The notes below the pieces were generated by a model. It had not been told where the DNA came from. It made no database searches and saw nothing but the letters and a program-made list of their open reading frames with translations. Below are positions 19,323-28,772 of a stretch of 64,000 nucleotides of DNA, piece by piece. Both the position numbers and the translations under genes were made by a program. Source of the DNA: Acinetobacter boissieri (GTDB taxonomy: Bacteria > Pseudomonadota > Gammaproteobacteria > Pseudomonadales > Moraxellaceae). The stretch's first letter is position 1. The number at the start of each line of letters is the position of its first letter. Location of the stretch: NCBI RefSeq assembly GCF_900096955.1, contig NZ_FMYL01000006.1, forward strand, positions 140,379 through 204,378. The letters run 5' to 3'.

Positions 19323-19707
19323 ATGCTTGGCTATTGCGCATGAGTTGATCAAGGCGAGGTCGAGCAAAATAAATAATGACCATAAAGCTCAGCATGGTTC
19401 CTGTTTGCATTTTAAATGGTGTGGCTTTAAATTCGCCATAGCTCAAGAGGTTATCGAGTAAACAATAAAAAAGTACCAGTAACATGCTTAATAGTAGCGG
19501 TATACGTTTAATACCTACAGCAAGTAGAGCAATAGTGAGTACCACAAAAGTCGCTACAGTAGATTGCCAATTTAAATTGGCACAAATCATACTAATTAAA
19601 AAAGCCATAATGGGTAAGACAATATATAAAATACGATCTAGTTTTTTCTGAGCATTATTTTGCTGTGCTAAAGCATGCAGTAGCTCATCTTGATTTTGTT
19701 TAGACAT
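19321..19707 (-). CDS. small hypothetical membrane protein
   Basis: This 128-residue protein has a charged, Gln/Asn-rich N-terminus (residues 1-24, 'LLHALAQQNNAQKKLDR') followed by four probable membrane helices, around 25-42, 47-64, 68-88 and 105-117, and a basic tail 'RPRLDQLMRNSQA'. I do not recognise a family. It faces fadD and shares its terminator. Confidence 0.6.
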   Translation of the reverse strand: MSKQNQDELLHALAQQNNAQKKLDRILYIVLPIMAFLISMICANLNWQSTVATFVVLTIALLAVGIKRIPLLLSMLLVLFYCLLDNLLSYGEFKATPFKMQTGTMLSFMVIIYFARPRLDQLMRNSQA

Positions 19708-19808
19708 ATTTTTTCCATATACAAATTGCTATATTTAACCGAAAAAATCATTAAAAAGCCATGATATGATAACGCATAACAGATAAATTTGATTGAGATG
19801 ACAATATA

Positions 19809-20207
19809 ATGCAAAGCATCAGTGCAGTGGTTTATATTATTCTGATTGCTTGTTTACTACCGTATGTATTTACAGTAATTGCAAAAGTGGTAGGTGGCTT
19901 TAAATTTAAAGATAATCAGAACCCTAGAGATTTTCTTGCGCAAACGACAGGTTTGGCCGCACGAGCAAATGCAGTACAGAAAAATAGTTTTGAAAGCCTT
20001 CCATTATTTATTGCCGCCATATTAATGGCAGAGTATATGGTGGTGAATCAATATTTTATTTATAAATTAGGTTCGATGTATATTCTTCTTCGTATTGCTT
20101 ATGGCGTTTGCTATTTGGCCAACTGGAGCAAATTGCGTTCTATCGTATGGTTTCTTTCTATGGCCTGCCCAATTTTACTTTTAGTTTTGGTGATTCGTTT
20201 AAACTAA
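19809..20207 (+). CDS. MAPEG-family membrane protein
   Basis: This 132-residue four-helix membrane protein shows the MAPEG pattern: 'NPRDFLAQTTGLAARANAVQKNSFESLPLFIAAILMAEY', with the conserved Arg-Ala-x-x-Ala-x-x-Asn-x-x-Glu segment between helices 1 and 2. Later comes 'LRIAYGVCYLANWSKLRSIVWFLSM'. Eukaryotic relatives are microsomal glutathione transferases and leukotriene synthases; the bacterial function is mostly unassigned. It is monocistronic. Confidence 0.85.
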   Translation: MQSISAVVYIILIACLLPYVFTVIAKVVGGFKFKDNQNPRDFLAQTTGLAARANAVQKNSFESLPLFIAAILMAEYMVVNQYFIYKLGSMYILLRIAYGVCYLANWSKLRSIVWFLSMACPILLLVLVIRLN

Positions 20208-20374
20208 AACTGCCATGATCAGTATCATTTTAGTTAAACAAATTTTGTCAAGATAGTGTCATATTACTCATCTATCATCAGTTTAGGTACAGAAAAAACT
20301 AGATTTATCGGCTATAGTATGGCGAGAGCTACGTCATACCATTGTGTATATCCACATGAATTTTGGAAAAGCAG

Positions 20375-20403
20375 TTAAAAATCATGGTGGTAAAATGTAT
20401 AAT
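20375..20403 (+). promoter_or_regulatory. probable ppa promoter
   Basis: TTAAAA (20375-20380), a 17-base spacer and a perfect TATAAT (20398-20403) lie 41 bases before the ppa start codon. The strong -10 box and position fit a highly expressed housekeeping gene. Confidence 0.5.
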
Positions 20404-20443
20404 TTATGACGTAATCCATTTGACAGTCATATAGAGTATTGAA

Positions 20444-20968
20444 ATGAGCTATAACAATATCCCACCAGGTAAAGATGCGCCAAATGATATTTATGTCATT
20501 ATTGAAATTCCTGCAAATGCTGCGCCAATCAAGTATGAAATTGATAAAGATTCAGATGCTTTATTTGTAGACCGTTTTATGGGTACAGCTATGTTTTACC
20601 CTGCAAACTACGGTTATGTACCAAATACATTGTCTGAAGATGGTGACCCATTAGATGTATTGGTTGTAACACCACACCCAGTTGCACCGGGTTCAGTGAT
20701 TCGTTGCCGTCCAGTTGGTAAACTGAAAATGGAAGATGATGGTGGTATTGATGCAAAATTGATTGCTGTACCGCATGAGAAACTGTCACCTTTGTATAAA
20801 GATGTACAAGAATATACAGATCTACCTCAGTTATTGATTAGCCAAATTGAACATTTCTTTGCACACTATAAAGATTTAGAGCCTGGTAAGTGGGTGAAAA
20901 TTTCTGGCTGGGAAGGTGCAGATGTTGCAAAAGCTGAAATATTAAAAGCGATTGAAGCAGCTAAATAA
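20444..20968 (+). CDS. ppa: inorganic pyrophosphatase (family I)
   Basis: Ppa hydrolyses pyrophosphate released by polymerases and ligases, driving those reactions forward. The 174-residue length equals the bacterial hexameric family. The signature '[10 protein letters not shown]' supplies the metal-binding aspartates, and 'YGYVPNT' and '[15 protein letters not shown]' are the other conserved segments. It stands alone between its promoter and a strong terminator. Confidence 0.97.
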   Translation: MSYNNIPPGKDAPNDIYVIIEIPANAAPIKYEIDKDSDALFVDRFMGTAMFYPANYGYVPNTLSEDGDPLDVLVVTPHPVAPGSVIRCRPVGKLKMEDDGGIDAKLIAVPHEKLSPLYKDVQEYTDLPQLLISQIEHFFAHYKDLEPGKWVKISGWEGADVAKAEILKAIEAAK

Positions 20969-20980
20969 TTCTAGTGGTAT

Positions 20981-21012
20981 AAAAAAACCTACACAATGTG
21001 TAGGTTTTTTTT
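20981..21012. terminator. bidirectional terminator, ppa / oprD-like
   Basis: AAAAAAACCTACACA, ATG, TGTGTAGGTTTTTTTT is a perfect stem with A and T tracts between two converging genes. Confidence 0.9.
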
Positions 21013-21036
21013 ACTTAAAGATACTGTAATTTGAGC

Positions 21037-22308
21037 TTAGAAGTTCACAGTATATTCAATGAAGCCACGCCAATCACTTCCGTTACCTATATAAGATCTG
21101 TACGCATCGTTGGTACGGTAAGTTGAATTACGGAGTTTAACGCTCAAACCTTTCGCAAAGCCATTTTGAACTGTATATTTAACTTGGTTGAATAACTCGC
21201 GCTCAGTTCCTTTTTTGCTTTCACCATCAACTTTGATATTCCAGCCATAAAGGTATGCAGTTGTCCAAGATAGACCTGGTACACCAAATTCACCTAAGTC
21301 AATTGAGTACATGGCTTGCATAGATTTTTCACTATTACCATTAAAATCAGAGAAGTATGAGTTAGGTAAGGCAAATGTTGCACCACCATCACCTGCTATG
21401 CCGTAGTCATAACCCACATTACCACTGCTTTGTTGGTAAGTTAGCATTCCAGTATGTGGACCTTGGTTATATGTTGCAGAAGTTGCCCAAAAATTATTCT
21501 TTTTGGCTGTGTCTGCAGCACCTGTTGGGTAAGATAGTGACTTATAGATGCCTGCATCATATTTAGTATGATAGCCACTTGCATCAAGTGTTAAAGATGC
21601 TTTGTTTGCTAAAGCCATCTTATAATTTAAGTTTAAAAAATTACGTTCTAAAGCATCTTCAAGCTTAGAACCAAAGTATGAACCACTCAAAGAATCTGTA
21701 AATTTATAGCTAGCACCCCATACATCGGCACGTTTTAGGTGGTTACCATCGCTTGAAATTTGGTTTACGTCTTGGTCTTTTGTAAAGTGACCATATGTTA
21801 ATTCAAGGTTTTTAAATTCACGGCTTGTGACCAATGTACCTGTAAAATATTCAGGAGTTAAGCGGTAATCACTGCTTGAAAGTACGGGCAGTTGTAAATA
21901 TTGTGTACCATATACAACCGTTGTATTTGAGATACGTGCTTTAATATTTGCTCCACCACGGGTCCACTGGTCGCTTTTTTGACCATTGGCATACAGCATT
22001 TGATTGCCAGCTTTATTATTTTCGCCAAGTTTGAAAGTAAAGTCGCCAATAAGACCTGCACCAAAGCCAACAAGGCCTTGAGTATAGCCAGAATCTATTT
22101 TGACAATTGCAGTTTGTCCCCATGAGTTAGTATCTGCACGACCATCTGTTCTATCGCGGTACATCCAACCATTACGGAATAAAATAGACCCTTTTTCATC
22201 TTCAACAAAGCCTTTTGCTTCACTTTGTTCGCTTGCATGTAGTGTTGTTGACAGTAGTGCCGCGTTTACGACCAATGCAAGTGCTAATTTTTTGTGTATT
22301 TTTGGCAT
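21037..22308 (-). CDS. OprD-family outer membrane porin
   Basis: This is a 423-residue channel protein. The signal peptide is MPKIHKKLALALVVNAALLSTTLHA with cleavage after 'LHA'. The mature N-terminus 'GFVEDEKGSILFRNGWMYRD' is the OprD/OpdK start, and alternating strands run to a C-terminal Phe ('RGFIEYTVNF') for BAM recognition. OprD relatives take up basic amino acids, carboxylates or aromatic acids. The start at 22308 has GGGGATA upstream on the minus strand; the frame is open 15 codons further but those residues do not belong to a signal peptide. Confidence 0.9.
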   Translation of the reverse strand: MPKIHKKLALALVVNAALLSTTLHASEQSEAKGFVEDEKGSILFRNGWMYRDRTDGRADTNSWGQTAIVKIDSGYTQGLVGFGAGLIGDFTFKLGENNKAGNQMLYANGQKSDQWTRGGANIKARISNTTVVYGTQYLQLPVLSSSDYRLTPEYFTGTLVTSREFKNLELTYGHFTKDQDVNQISSDGNHLKRADVWGASYKFTDSLSGSYFGSKLEDALERNFLNLNYKMALANKASLTLDASGYHTKYDAGIYKSLSYPTGAADTAKKNNFWATSATYNQGPHTGMLTYQQSSGNVGYDYGIAGDGGATFALPNSYFSDFNGNSEKSMQAMYSIDLGEFGVPGLSWTTAYLYGWNIKVDGESKKGTERELFNQVKYTVQNGFAKGLSVKLRNSTYRTNDAYRSYIGNGSDWRGFIEYTVNF

Positions 22309-22612
22309 GTATATCCCCGAAGATGAACTACAGTTCTGAGCTAGTTGAAACACAGTAAGGTAACAGAAAGACTAAACAATTTATAACAAAGAAAACATTA
22401 TTTGCAAATTTATTTACCATCTAAAGAATATAAACTGCCAATTTATCAGGTATTTTTCAATGTTATTGGTCAAATAGTCCTGATTTAAATATTCAAAAAT
22501 TATACCAACTTACTAAATTTGAGTGAAAAAGTGTAATTTTTTTTAAGGCTTGTGTTGTTGGTCTACTATTTGCTATTTTTGTCAGGTGGTTAAACTATAA
22601 ACGAGTGTCAAC
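22309..22612. other. divergent intergenic region between two outer-membrane channel genes
   Basis: About 300 bp of AT-rich DNA separate the oprD-like gene from the torF-like gene. It must contain both promoters. I see no high-scoring -35/-10 pair, no strong palindrome and no small gene. Confidence 0.4.
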
Positions 22613-23395
22613 ATGATTAAAAAAATTGTAACTGTGTCATTACTTACAGCAGCTTCGGGGCTAGTCATGGCGCAAGATAACGCACTTCAAGCGTATGGCT
22701 TGACTTTTAGTGGTGCAGCAACACTTGCTTCAGACTATCGTTTTCGTGGTCAGTCTCAAACAGAAAATGACCCAGCATTGCAAGGTACATTTACGCTAAC
22801 ACACACTTCAGGATTATATTTTAATGTATTTGCCTCAAGTGTAGATTTACCACTTTCAAATGGTAAGTCGGCACATTTGGAATTAGATCCAACGTTGGGT
22901 TTTACAACACCAATTACATTAGGCCAAATTAAACCCAATTTAGATGTAGGAGTTGCATATTATAATTACCCAAGTGCAAGTGACTTAAACTACCCCGAAT
23001 TTTATGCAAAAATTAGTTTTGCGGATGCAATGATTAAAGGTGATGTACTTACGCCAAGCATTTCCTATAGTTATAAGTATGGCGGTACAGCAACATCAGA
23101 TGTGATGGGGGATGATGTTAGTAATTGGAATTTTAACCTTGCGTATAGTGCACCCTTTGCAGATACGGGTTTTGGTGGGGTAGCGAGTGTTGGCTATACT
23201 AAAGCAAACCAAAATATTTATGGTAATGATGATAATTTTGTAGATTGGAAAGCAGGTGTAACCTACGGATTTAAATCAGTAAATGGATTAACTGCTGAAT
23301 TAGATGCTGTAGGTTCGACCATTGATGGCTATACAGGTGCAGCAAATCGTGCAGTAGATGCTGGTGCGATGTTTAGTTTAACTAAAACTTTCTAA
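22613..23395 (+). CDS. TorF-family putative outer membrane porin
   Basis: This 260-residue protein has a signal peptide cleaved after 'GLVMA' (about residue 20). The family segment 'SGAATLASDYRFRGQSQTENDPALQGTFTLTHTSGLYFNVFASSVD' and repeated amphipathic strands follow, ending in a C-terminal Phe ('SLTKTF'). It matches the Gcw_chp/TIGR02001 family of small beta-barrels, whose transported substrate is unknown. It diverges from the OprD-like gene. Confidence 0.85.
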   Translation: MIKKIVTVSLLTAASGLVMAQDNALQAYGLTFSGAATLASDYRFRGQSQTENDPALQGTFTLTHTSGLYFNVFASSVDLPLSNGKSAHLELDPTLGFTTPITLGQIKPNLDVGVAYYNYPSASDLNYPEFYAKISFADAMIKGDVLTPSISYSYKYGGTATSDVMGDDVSNWNFNLAYSAPFADTGFGGVASVGYTKANQNIYGNDDNFVDWKAGVTYGFKSVNGLTAELDAVGSTIDGYTGAANRAVDAGAMFSLTKTF

Positions 23396-23420
23396 AACCA
23401 TAAAGTTCGCTTACAACGAG

Positions 23421-23441
23421 CGCCTTTTTATTCAAAAGGCG
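23421..23441. terminator. weak hairpin between torF-like and comM
   Basis: CGCCTTTT and AAAAGGCG pair with a 5-base loop, overlapping the last codons of comM. Neither side carries a long T tract after the stem, so termination activity is uncertain. Confidence 0.3.
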
Positions 23442-24915
23442 TTCTGTAAGACAAGGCTTCTGATAGATGTTTGCTCTGAATATGTTCGATACCATCTAAA
23501 TCAGCAATTGTTCGAGCCACACGTAAAATACGATGATAGCCTCTCACTGATAAGCTCAGTTTTTTCTGTGCAAGCGATAACATGCGTTGGCATGGTTGAT
23601 CTAATTGGCAATACTGTTCTAAATCACTGTTTTTTAATGATTGATTTTGTGTTTTTTGGCGTTGTATCTGTCGCTCATAAGCCATATTAACACGTCTTTG
23701 TACTGTATCTGAGTTTTCAGATTGTTGAGATACTTGCATGTCCTGATAACTGATTGGGGGGACGTCTATATGTAAATCTATGCGGTCAAGTAAAGGTCCA
23801 GAAATACGATTTTGATAACGTTTAATTTGATCTAGACTACATTGACAACGTTGATCTTGGTTAAAATAATAACCACAGGGGCATGGATTCATGGCAGCAA
23901 TCAATTGAAAATCTGCTGGAAATATAGTTTTCCCCGAGGCACGTGATATAGTGATCTCTTTACTTTCAAGTGGTTGTCTTAATACTTCGAATGCTTTACG
24001 GTCAAATTCAGGAAGTTCATCTAAGAACAGTACACCATGATGTGCTAAAGTGATTTCACCGGGTTTTGGTTGTGATCCACCACCGACTAAAGCGACAGCA
24101 GAGCAGGTGTGGTGTGGCGCTCGAAATGGTCGTGTACCTAATATATATTCTTGATTGGCAATAGAATATATATTTGCAACCTCAAGCATCTGCTTATGAT
24201 TTAGTGAGGGTAAAATACCTGCTAAACATGAAGATAAAAGCGTTTTTCCTGTACCTGGCGGCCCCCTAAATAATAAAGAATGCCCACCTGTTGCTGCAAT
24301 CTCGAGTGCTCTTTTTGCGGCAAATTGTCCTTTAACATCACTTAAATCTGATGTACGTTTTTGATGATATGGCTCCGAAGACATTTCCCCTTGTACAAGA
24401 GGTTGAGTATTGGAAAGGTGGTCGCATACAGACTTTAAATCTGGGGCTGTAAACCACTTAAGGCTTGAAAGTTGCTGTATATATTGCTGATTTTTTGTGG
24501 GTAAAATTAAAGCACGTTGTTCATGTTCACAAGCCATTGCGATGGTGAGTATGCTACGAACGGATCTTAATCGACCATCAAGTGCCAACTCTCCAACAAA
24601 TTCATAATGATGTGCATGTAACGATGGAATTTGTCCGGAAGCAATTAATATACCAATTGCAATAGGTAAATCTAAACGGGTACCTTCTTTTGGTAAATCT
24701 GCAGGTGCTAAATTAATCGTCAATCGTTTACTCGGAAATGTGAATCCACTATTAATAATTGCCGAGCGTACACGGTCTTTACTTTCTCGAACGGCTGTTT
24801 CTGGCAAACCCACAATAGTGAGTGAAGGTAAGCCCTGACTAATATGGACTTCAACTTCAATGAGTGGTGCAGACAATCCACAAATACTACGGGTATATAT
24901 TTTAGAAAATGACAT
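23428..24915 (-). CDS. comM: YifB/ComM-family magnesium-chelatase-like AAA+ ATPase
   Basis: The 495-residue protein has an N-terminal Lon-protease-like ChlI domain ('SAPLIEVEVHISQGLPSLTIVGLPETAVRESKDR'). The AAA+ core follows with Walker A 'GPPGTGKT' and Walker B 'LFLDELPEF', then a C-terminal Mg-chelatase helical domain ('SVRGYHRILRVARTIADLDG'). ComM is a hexameric helicase that extends branch migration during natural transformation. Acinetobacter are naturally competent, so this role is plausible. The Cys-rich segment 'CPCGYYFNQDQRCQC' may bind zinc. Confidence 0.93.
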   Translation of the reverse strand: MSFSKIYTRSICGLSAPLIEVEVHISQGLPSLTIVGLPETAVRESKDRVRSAIINSGFTFPSKRLTINLAPADLPKEGTRLDLPIAIGILIASGQIPSLHAHHYEFVGELALDGRLRSVRSILTIAMACEHEQRALILPTKNQQYIQQLSSLKWFTAPDLKSVCDHLSNTQPLVQGEMSSEPYHQKRTSDLSDVKGQFAAKRALEIAATGGHSLLFRGPPGTGKTLLSSCLAGILPSLNHKQMLEVANIYSIANQEYILGTRPFRAPHHTCSAVALVGGGSQPKPGEITLAHHGVLFLDELPEFDRKAFEVLRQPLESKEITISRASGKTIFPADFQLIAAMNPCPCGYYFNQDQRCQCSLDQIKRYQNRISGPLLDRIDLHIDVPPISYQDMQVSQQSENSDTVQRRVNMAYERQIQRQKTQNQSLKNSDLEQYCQLDQPCQRMLSLAQKKLSLSVRGYHRILRVARTIADLDGIEHIQSKHLSEALSYRTPFE

Positions 24916-24983
24916 TTTTATTCCATTTCAGTGCTTTTTTGTGACATGGTAAATTATGGTGTTAACTTTTGGTGCAAATGGTA

Positions 24984-25000
24984 TGCACTATTGTTGTGCT
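24984..25000 (+). promoter_or_regulatory. NtrC-like enhancer site upstream of glnK-amtB
   Basis: TGCACTATTGTTGTGCT matches the NtrC dyad TGCACYA-N3-TGGTGCA at 12 of 14 defined positions. An extra half-site GGTGCA lies at 24971-24976. It sits about 250 bp upstream of the sigma-54-type promoter, a usual enhancer distance. Confidence 0.5.
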
Positions 25001-25247
25001 GTAAAATATGCGTAATATTAAAGAAAATAATTAAATATGTGTGATCTGTATATCATTTTTATAGAAATTAACTTATTACTGCAAATATTTTAATGTTTGA
25101 TAGTTTATAGTCATGTCTAAAGTATGAAAAATAAGCATACATCTACAGATATTTAAGCAGATGTCTAAATGTATATTAATATAAATTGAATCATTTCAAT
25201 ATTAAAGAGTGCCCTTTAAGCAAAACTAAAAAGTTTATACTGTATTA

Positions 25248-25264
25248 TTGGCACGAAATTTGAA
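25248..25264 (+). promoter_or_regulatory. sigma-54 (-24/-12) promoter of glnK-amtB
   Basis: TTGGCACGAAATTTGAA matches the RpoN consensus yTGGCACGrNNNTTGCw: a perfect -24 block, then exactly 10 bases from GG to the -12 element, where GA replaces GC. Transcription would start near 25277, giving a leader of about 34 bases before glnK. Confidence 0.65.
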
Positions 25265-25307
25265 CATAAATTGATGTAATAACTAAGCAATCAGGCGAAG
25301 GAAATAA

Positions 25308-25649
<342 letters not shown>

Positions 25650-25708
25650 CTTGGCATAAACATTGCTAAGAGCTGAATAACTTGCAAAACATACAGCTTG
25701 GGGGAGTC

Positions 25709-27091
25709 ATGAAAAAGATAATAATGGCGCTTGGTTTGGCCAGCGCATTGTTAGGTGGTAGTGCAACATGGGCGGAAGAAGCCAGCTCAGTTGCGCCAAC
25801 ATCTACATCAGTTAGCACCAGCACAGTTGCACCTGTGACCACAACGGCAACAGCGACACCTGCGACAACAACAACTACACCTGCGAAACCGAAACTTGAT
25901 ACAGGTGATACAGCTTGGGTGCTCATTTCAACAGCACTTGTGCTGATGATGACGATTCCTGGGCTTGCATTATTTTATAGCGGTATGGTGCGTAAGAAAA
26001 ATGTCCTTGCAACTATGGCACATAGTTTAATTGCAACGGCTGTAGTAAGTATTGTGTGGGTTGTTATTGGATATACACTTGCTTTTGATACAGGTAATGC
26101 CTTTGTTGGTGGTTTAAGTAAAACCATGCTTTCGGGAATTACTTTAGATGCATTGCAAGGAACCATTCCAGAAATTTTATTTGTTATTTTTCAAATGACT
26201 TTTGCGATTATTACAGTTGCAATTATTAGTGGTTCAGTTGCAGAGCGAATGAAGTTTGGTTCATTTGTTGTATTTATTGCCATTTGGATTATTGTTGTTT
26301 ATGCACCAATTACCCACTGGGTATGGGGTGGCGGTTGGTTAGGTACAGATGGTGCACTAGATTTTGCAGGTGGCACAGTTGTTCATATTAACTCTGGTGT
26401 TGCAGGTTTAGTAGCATCTTATGTTATAGGTAAACGTGTTGGCTTAGGTAAAGAGTCAATGGCACCGCATAATTTAACCCTTTCAGTGATTGGTGCAAGT
26501 TTACTGTGGGTGGGTTGGTTTGGCTTTAACGGTGGTTCAGCTTTAGGCGCCAATGGTGCTGCAGGTTATGCACTCGTTACAACTCAAGTTGCCGCAGCCG
26601 CTGCAGCGATTTCATGGGGCTTGATTGAAAAGTTTGTAAGAGGCAAAGCATCTGTTTTAGGTATTGCTTCTGGTGCAGTTGCAGGTCTTGTTGTGATTAC
26701 ACCTGCTGCAGGATATGTGACTGTAGGTGGTTCACTGGTTATGGGTCTGATTGGTGGTGTAGTATGTTTTTGGGGCACAACTGCACTTAAACGTGCACTG
26801 AAAGCAGATGATTCTTTAGATGCCTTTGGTTTACATGCTGTGGGTGGTATAGCCGGTGCATTGTTAACAGGTGTTTTCGCAAGTCCATTTATTATGGGTG
26901 ATAAAGCACCAACAGACCTAATGCATCAGCTTTGGGTACAAACTGAAGGTGTGCTTGCAACGATCGCTTATAGTGCTGTATGTACATTTGTGATCTTAAA
27001 AGTAATTGATGTGATGATGGGTCTACGTGTAAGTACAGATGACGAGCGTATGGGCTTAGATCTGAGTCAACACGGTGAGCGTGTCGAATAA
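25709..27091 (+). CDS. amtB: ammonium transporter
   Basis: AmtB conducts ammonium across the inner membrane when nitrogen is scarce. The 460-residue precursor has a signal peptide (MKKIIMALGLASALLGGSATWA) and a Thr/Ala/Pro-rich periplasmic linker of about 45 residues. Eleven membrane helices follow with the pore histidines in 'APITHWVWGGG' and 'FGLHAVGGIAG'. The C-terminal tail 'DDERMGLDLSQHGERVE' contacts GlnK. TTGGGGGAGTC before ATG 25709 fixes the start; an in-frame TTG at 25682 is excluded by the signal peptide. The linker is longer than in E. coli AmtB. Confidence 0.95.
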   Translation: MKKIIMALGLASALLGGSATWAEEASSVAPTSTSVSTSTVAPVTTTATATPATTTTTPAKPKLDTGDTAWVLISTALVLMMTIPGLALFYSGMVRKKNVLATMAHSLIATAVVSIVWVVIGYTLAFDTGNAFVGGLSKTMLSGITLDALQGTIPEILFVIFQMTFAIITVAIISGSVAERMKFGSFVVFIAIWIIVVYAPITHWVWGGGWLGTDGALDFAGGTVVHINSGVAGLVASYVIGKRVGLGKESMAPHNLTLSVIGASLLWVGWFGFNGGSALGANGAAGYALVTTQVAAAAAAISWGLIEKFVRGKASVLGIASGAVAGLVVITPAAGYVTVGGSLVMGLIGGVVCFWGTTALKRALKADDSLDAFGLHAVGGIAGALLTGVFASPFIMGDKAPTDLMHQLWVQTEGVLATIAYSAVCTFVILKVIDVMMGLRVSTDDERMGLDLSQHGERVE

Positions 27092-27106
27092 CCATTGTTT
27101 TGCTGT

Positions 27107-27136
27107 AAAATAGCTCCTATATAGGGGCTATTTTTA
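27107..27136 (+). terminator. intrinsic terminator after amtB
   Basis: AAAATAGCTCC, TATATA, GGGGCTATTTTT forms a stem with a T tract 15 bases after the amtB stop codon. Confidence 0.8.
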
Positions 27137-27213
27137 TTTTAAACACAACATTTAGTATCTCGATGTTTTTTGATACACTAGAGCAAATATGGCTGATTGA
27201 CTGAAAAATTATA

Positions 27214-27684
27214 ATGTATTGTCCATTTTGTAATGTTCCAGATAGTAAAGTCATTGACTCGCGGCTCGCCGCTGAAGGGAGTCAAGTGAGGCGGCGTAGA
27301 GAGTGTGCAGGCTGTGGCGAACGATTTACCACGTTTGAAACCTATGAAATGGTCATGCCACGTGTGATTAAATCAAACAAAAAAAATGAGCCTTTCGATG
27401 AAATAAAGTTACGAAAGTCTTTAATGCATGCTTTGCAGAAACGTCCTGTAACACAAGAAAAAATAGAAGCCGTCCTGAACGATATTCAACAAAAAATTCG
27501 TAGATTGGGTGAGCGAGATGTCACATCATTGCGTATTGGTGAGATTGTGATGCAAGCTTTATTTGTATTAGATCATGTTGCTTATGTGCGCTTTGCATCG
27601 GTATACCAAGATTTCCAAGATGTTGAAGCCTTTCGTAAACATATTGCCCAAATGCAACAAATACAAGATACAGGCAATATATGA
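27214..27684 (+). CDS. nrdR: transcriptional repressor NrdR
   Basis: NrdR represses ribonucleotide reductase genes by sensing ATP/dATP. The 156-residue protein has the N-terminal zinc ribbon 'CPFC' at 3-6 with 'CAGCGERF' around 31-38, and an ATP-cone domain at about 46-136 ('[20 protein letters not shown]'). It starts the nrdR-ribD-methylase-ribE run and overlaps ribD by 4 bp, a common order in proteobacteria. Confidence 0.96.
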   Translation: MYCPFCNVPDSKVIDSRLAAEGSQVRRRRECAGCGERFTTFETYEMVMPRVIKSNKKNEPFDEIKLRKSLMHALQKRPVTQEKIEAVLNDIQQKIRRLGERDVTSLRIGEIVMQALFVLDHVAYVRFASVYQDFQDVEAFRKHIAQMQQIQDTGNI

Positions 27685-28772
27685 ACTCAATTTTTTCTGA
27701 ACAAGAACAACAATATATGCAAGAGGCTATTGCCCTTGCACATCAGGCGCGTTATGCCACCAAACCCAACCCTAATGTAGGCTGTGTGATTGTTAAAGAC
27801 GGCAAGATTGTCGGCAGAGGTTTTCACCCTAAGGCAGGACAACCTCATGCGGAAGTCTTTGCATTGGCTGAAGCAGGTGAGCAAGCCAAAGGTGCAACAG
27901 CTTATGTGACTTTAGAGCCATGTGCACATTTTGGTAAAACACCACCATGTGCTTTGGCTTTAGTGAAAGCAGGGGTTAGCGAGGTGGTGATTGCCAATTT
28001 AGACCCCAATCCATTGGTGGCAGGTAAGGGTATAACAATACTTAAAGATGCAGGAATACAGGTTCGACATGGGCTGTGTGATGCACAGGCAAAAATGTTA
28101 AACCTTGGCTTTTTAAAGACAATGGCTACAGGTTTGCCATATGTACGTTTAAAACTTGCTTCTAGCTTAGATGGCCGAACAGCCATGGCATCGGGTGAAT
28201 CTAAGTGGATTACGGGAGCTGAGGCACGCCAAGATGTACAGCATTTGCGTGCAATTTCTGGTGCAGTGGTAACAGGTATTCAAACAGTTTTAGCCGATGA
28301 TTGCCAACTGAATGTACGACAACTTAAAAATGTAGATTTATCCACGATTGTACAGCCCAAAAGAGTGGTATTAGACCGTCAAGGACGTTTGCCACTCAAT
28401 GCAAAAATTTTGCAACAGCCTGAGCAAACTATGGTTATGACGCCGTTTCGTGCAGAACTTGATGCTTTAGGTGTGATACAAATTGAGCCCCAACCTTTAA
28501 GTGCTTTATTTCAGTTATTGGCCCAACAATACCAAATTCATGATGTTTTAGTTGAAGCAGGAGCAACACTTGCGACAGCATGTTTAGAAGAAGGCTTAAT
28601 TGATGAGTTGATTCACTATATTGCGCCAACTTTACTTGGGCAAACAGCACGCCCAATGTTTTCAGCACAGTTAGCATTACTTGCAACACAAAAAAGATTC
28701 AACATTACTGATATGACCCAAATTGGGCAAGATATACGCCTGACCATGACACCTGTTACAGGGGCAGTATGA
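27681..28772 (+). CDS. ribD: bifunctional riboflavin deaminase/reductase
   Basis: RibD deaminates the first pyrimidine intermediate of riboflavin synthesis and reduces its ribose. The 363-residue protein has the cytidine-deaminase-like zinc site 'HAEVFAL' plus '[11 protein letters not shown]' in the N-terminal 145 residues. The reductase domain follows ('[26 protein letters not shown]', '[22 protein letters not shown]'). It overlaps nrdR and the downstream methylase by 4 bp each (ATGA type), so all are translationally coupled. Confidence 0.96.
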   Translation: MNSIFSEQEQQYMQEAIALAHQARYATKPNPNVGCVIVKDGKIVGRGFHPKAGQPHAEVFALAEAGEQAKGATAYVTLEPCAHFGKTPPCALALVKAGVSEVVIANLDPNPLVAGKGITILKDAGIQVRHGLCDAQAKMLNLGFLKTMATGLPYVRLKLASSLDGRTAMASGESKWITGAEARQDVQHLRAISGAVVTGIQTVLADDCQLNVRQLKNVDLSTIVQPKRVVLDRQGRLPLNAKILQQPEQTMVMTPFRAELDALGVIQIEPQPLSALFQLLAQQYQIHDVLVEAGATLATACLEEGLIDELIHYIAPTLLGQTARPMFSAQLALLATQKRFNITDMTQIGQDIRLTMTPVTGAV

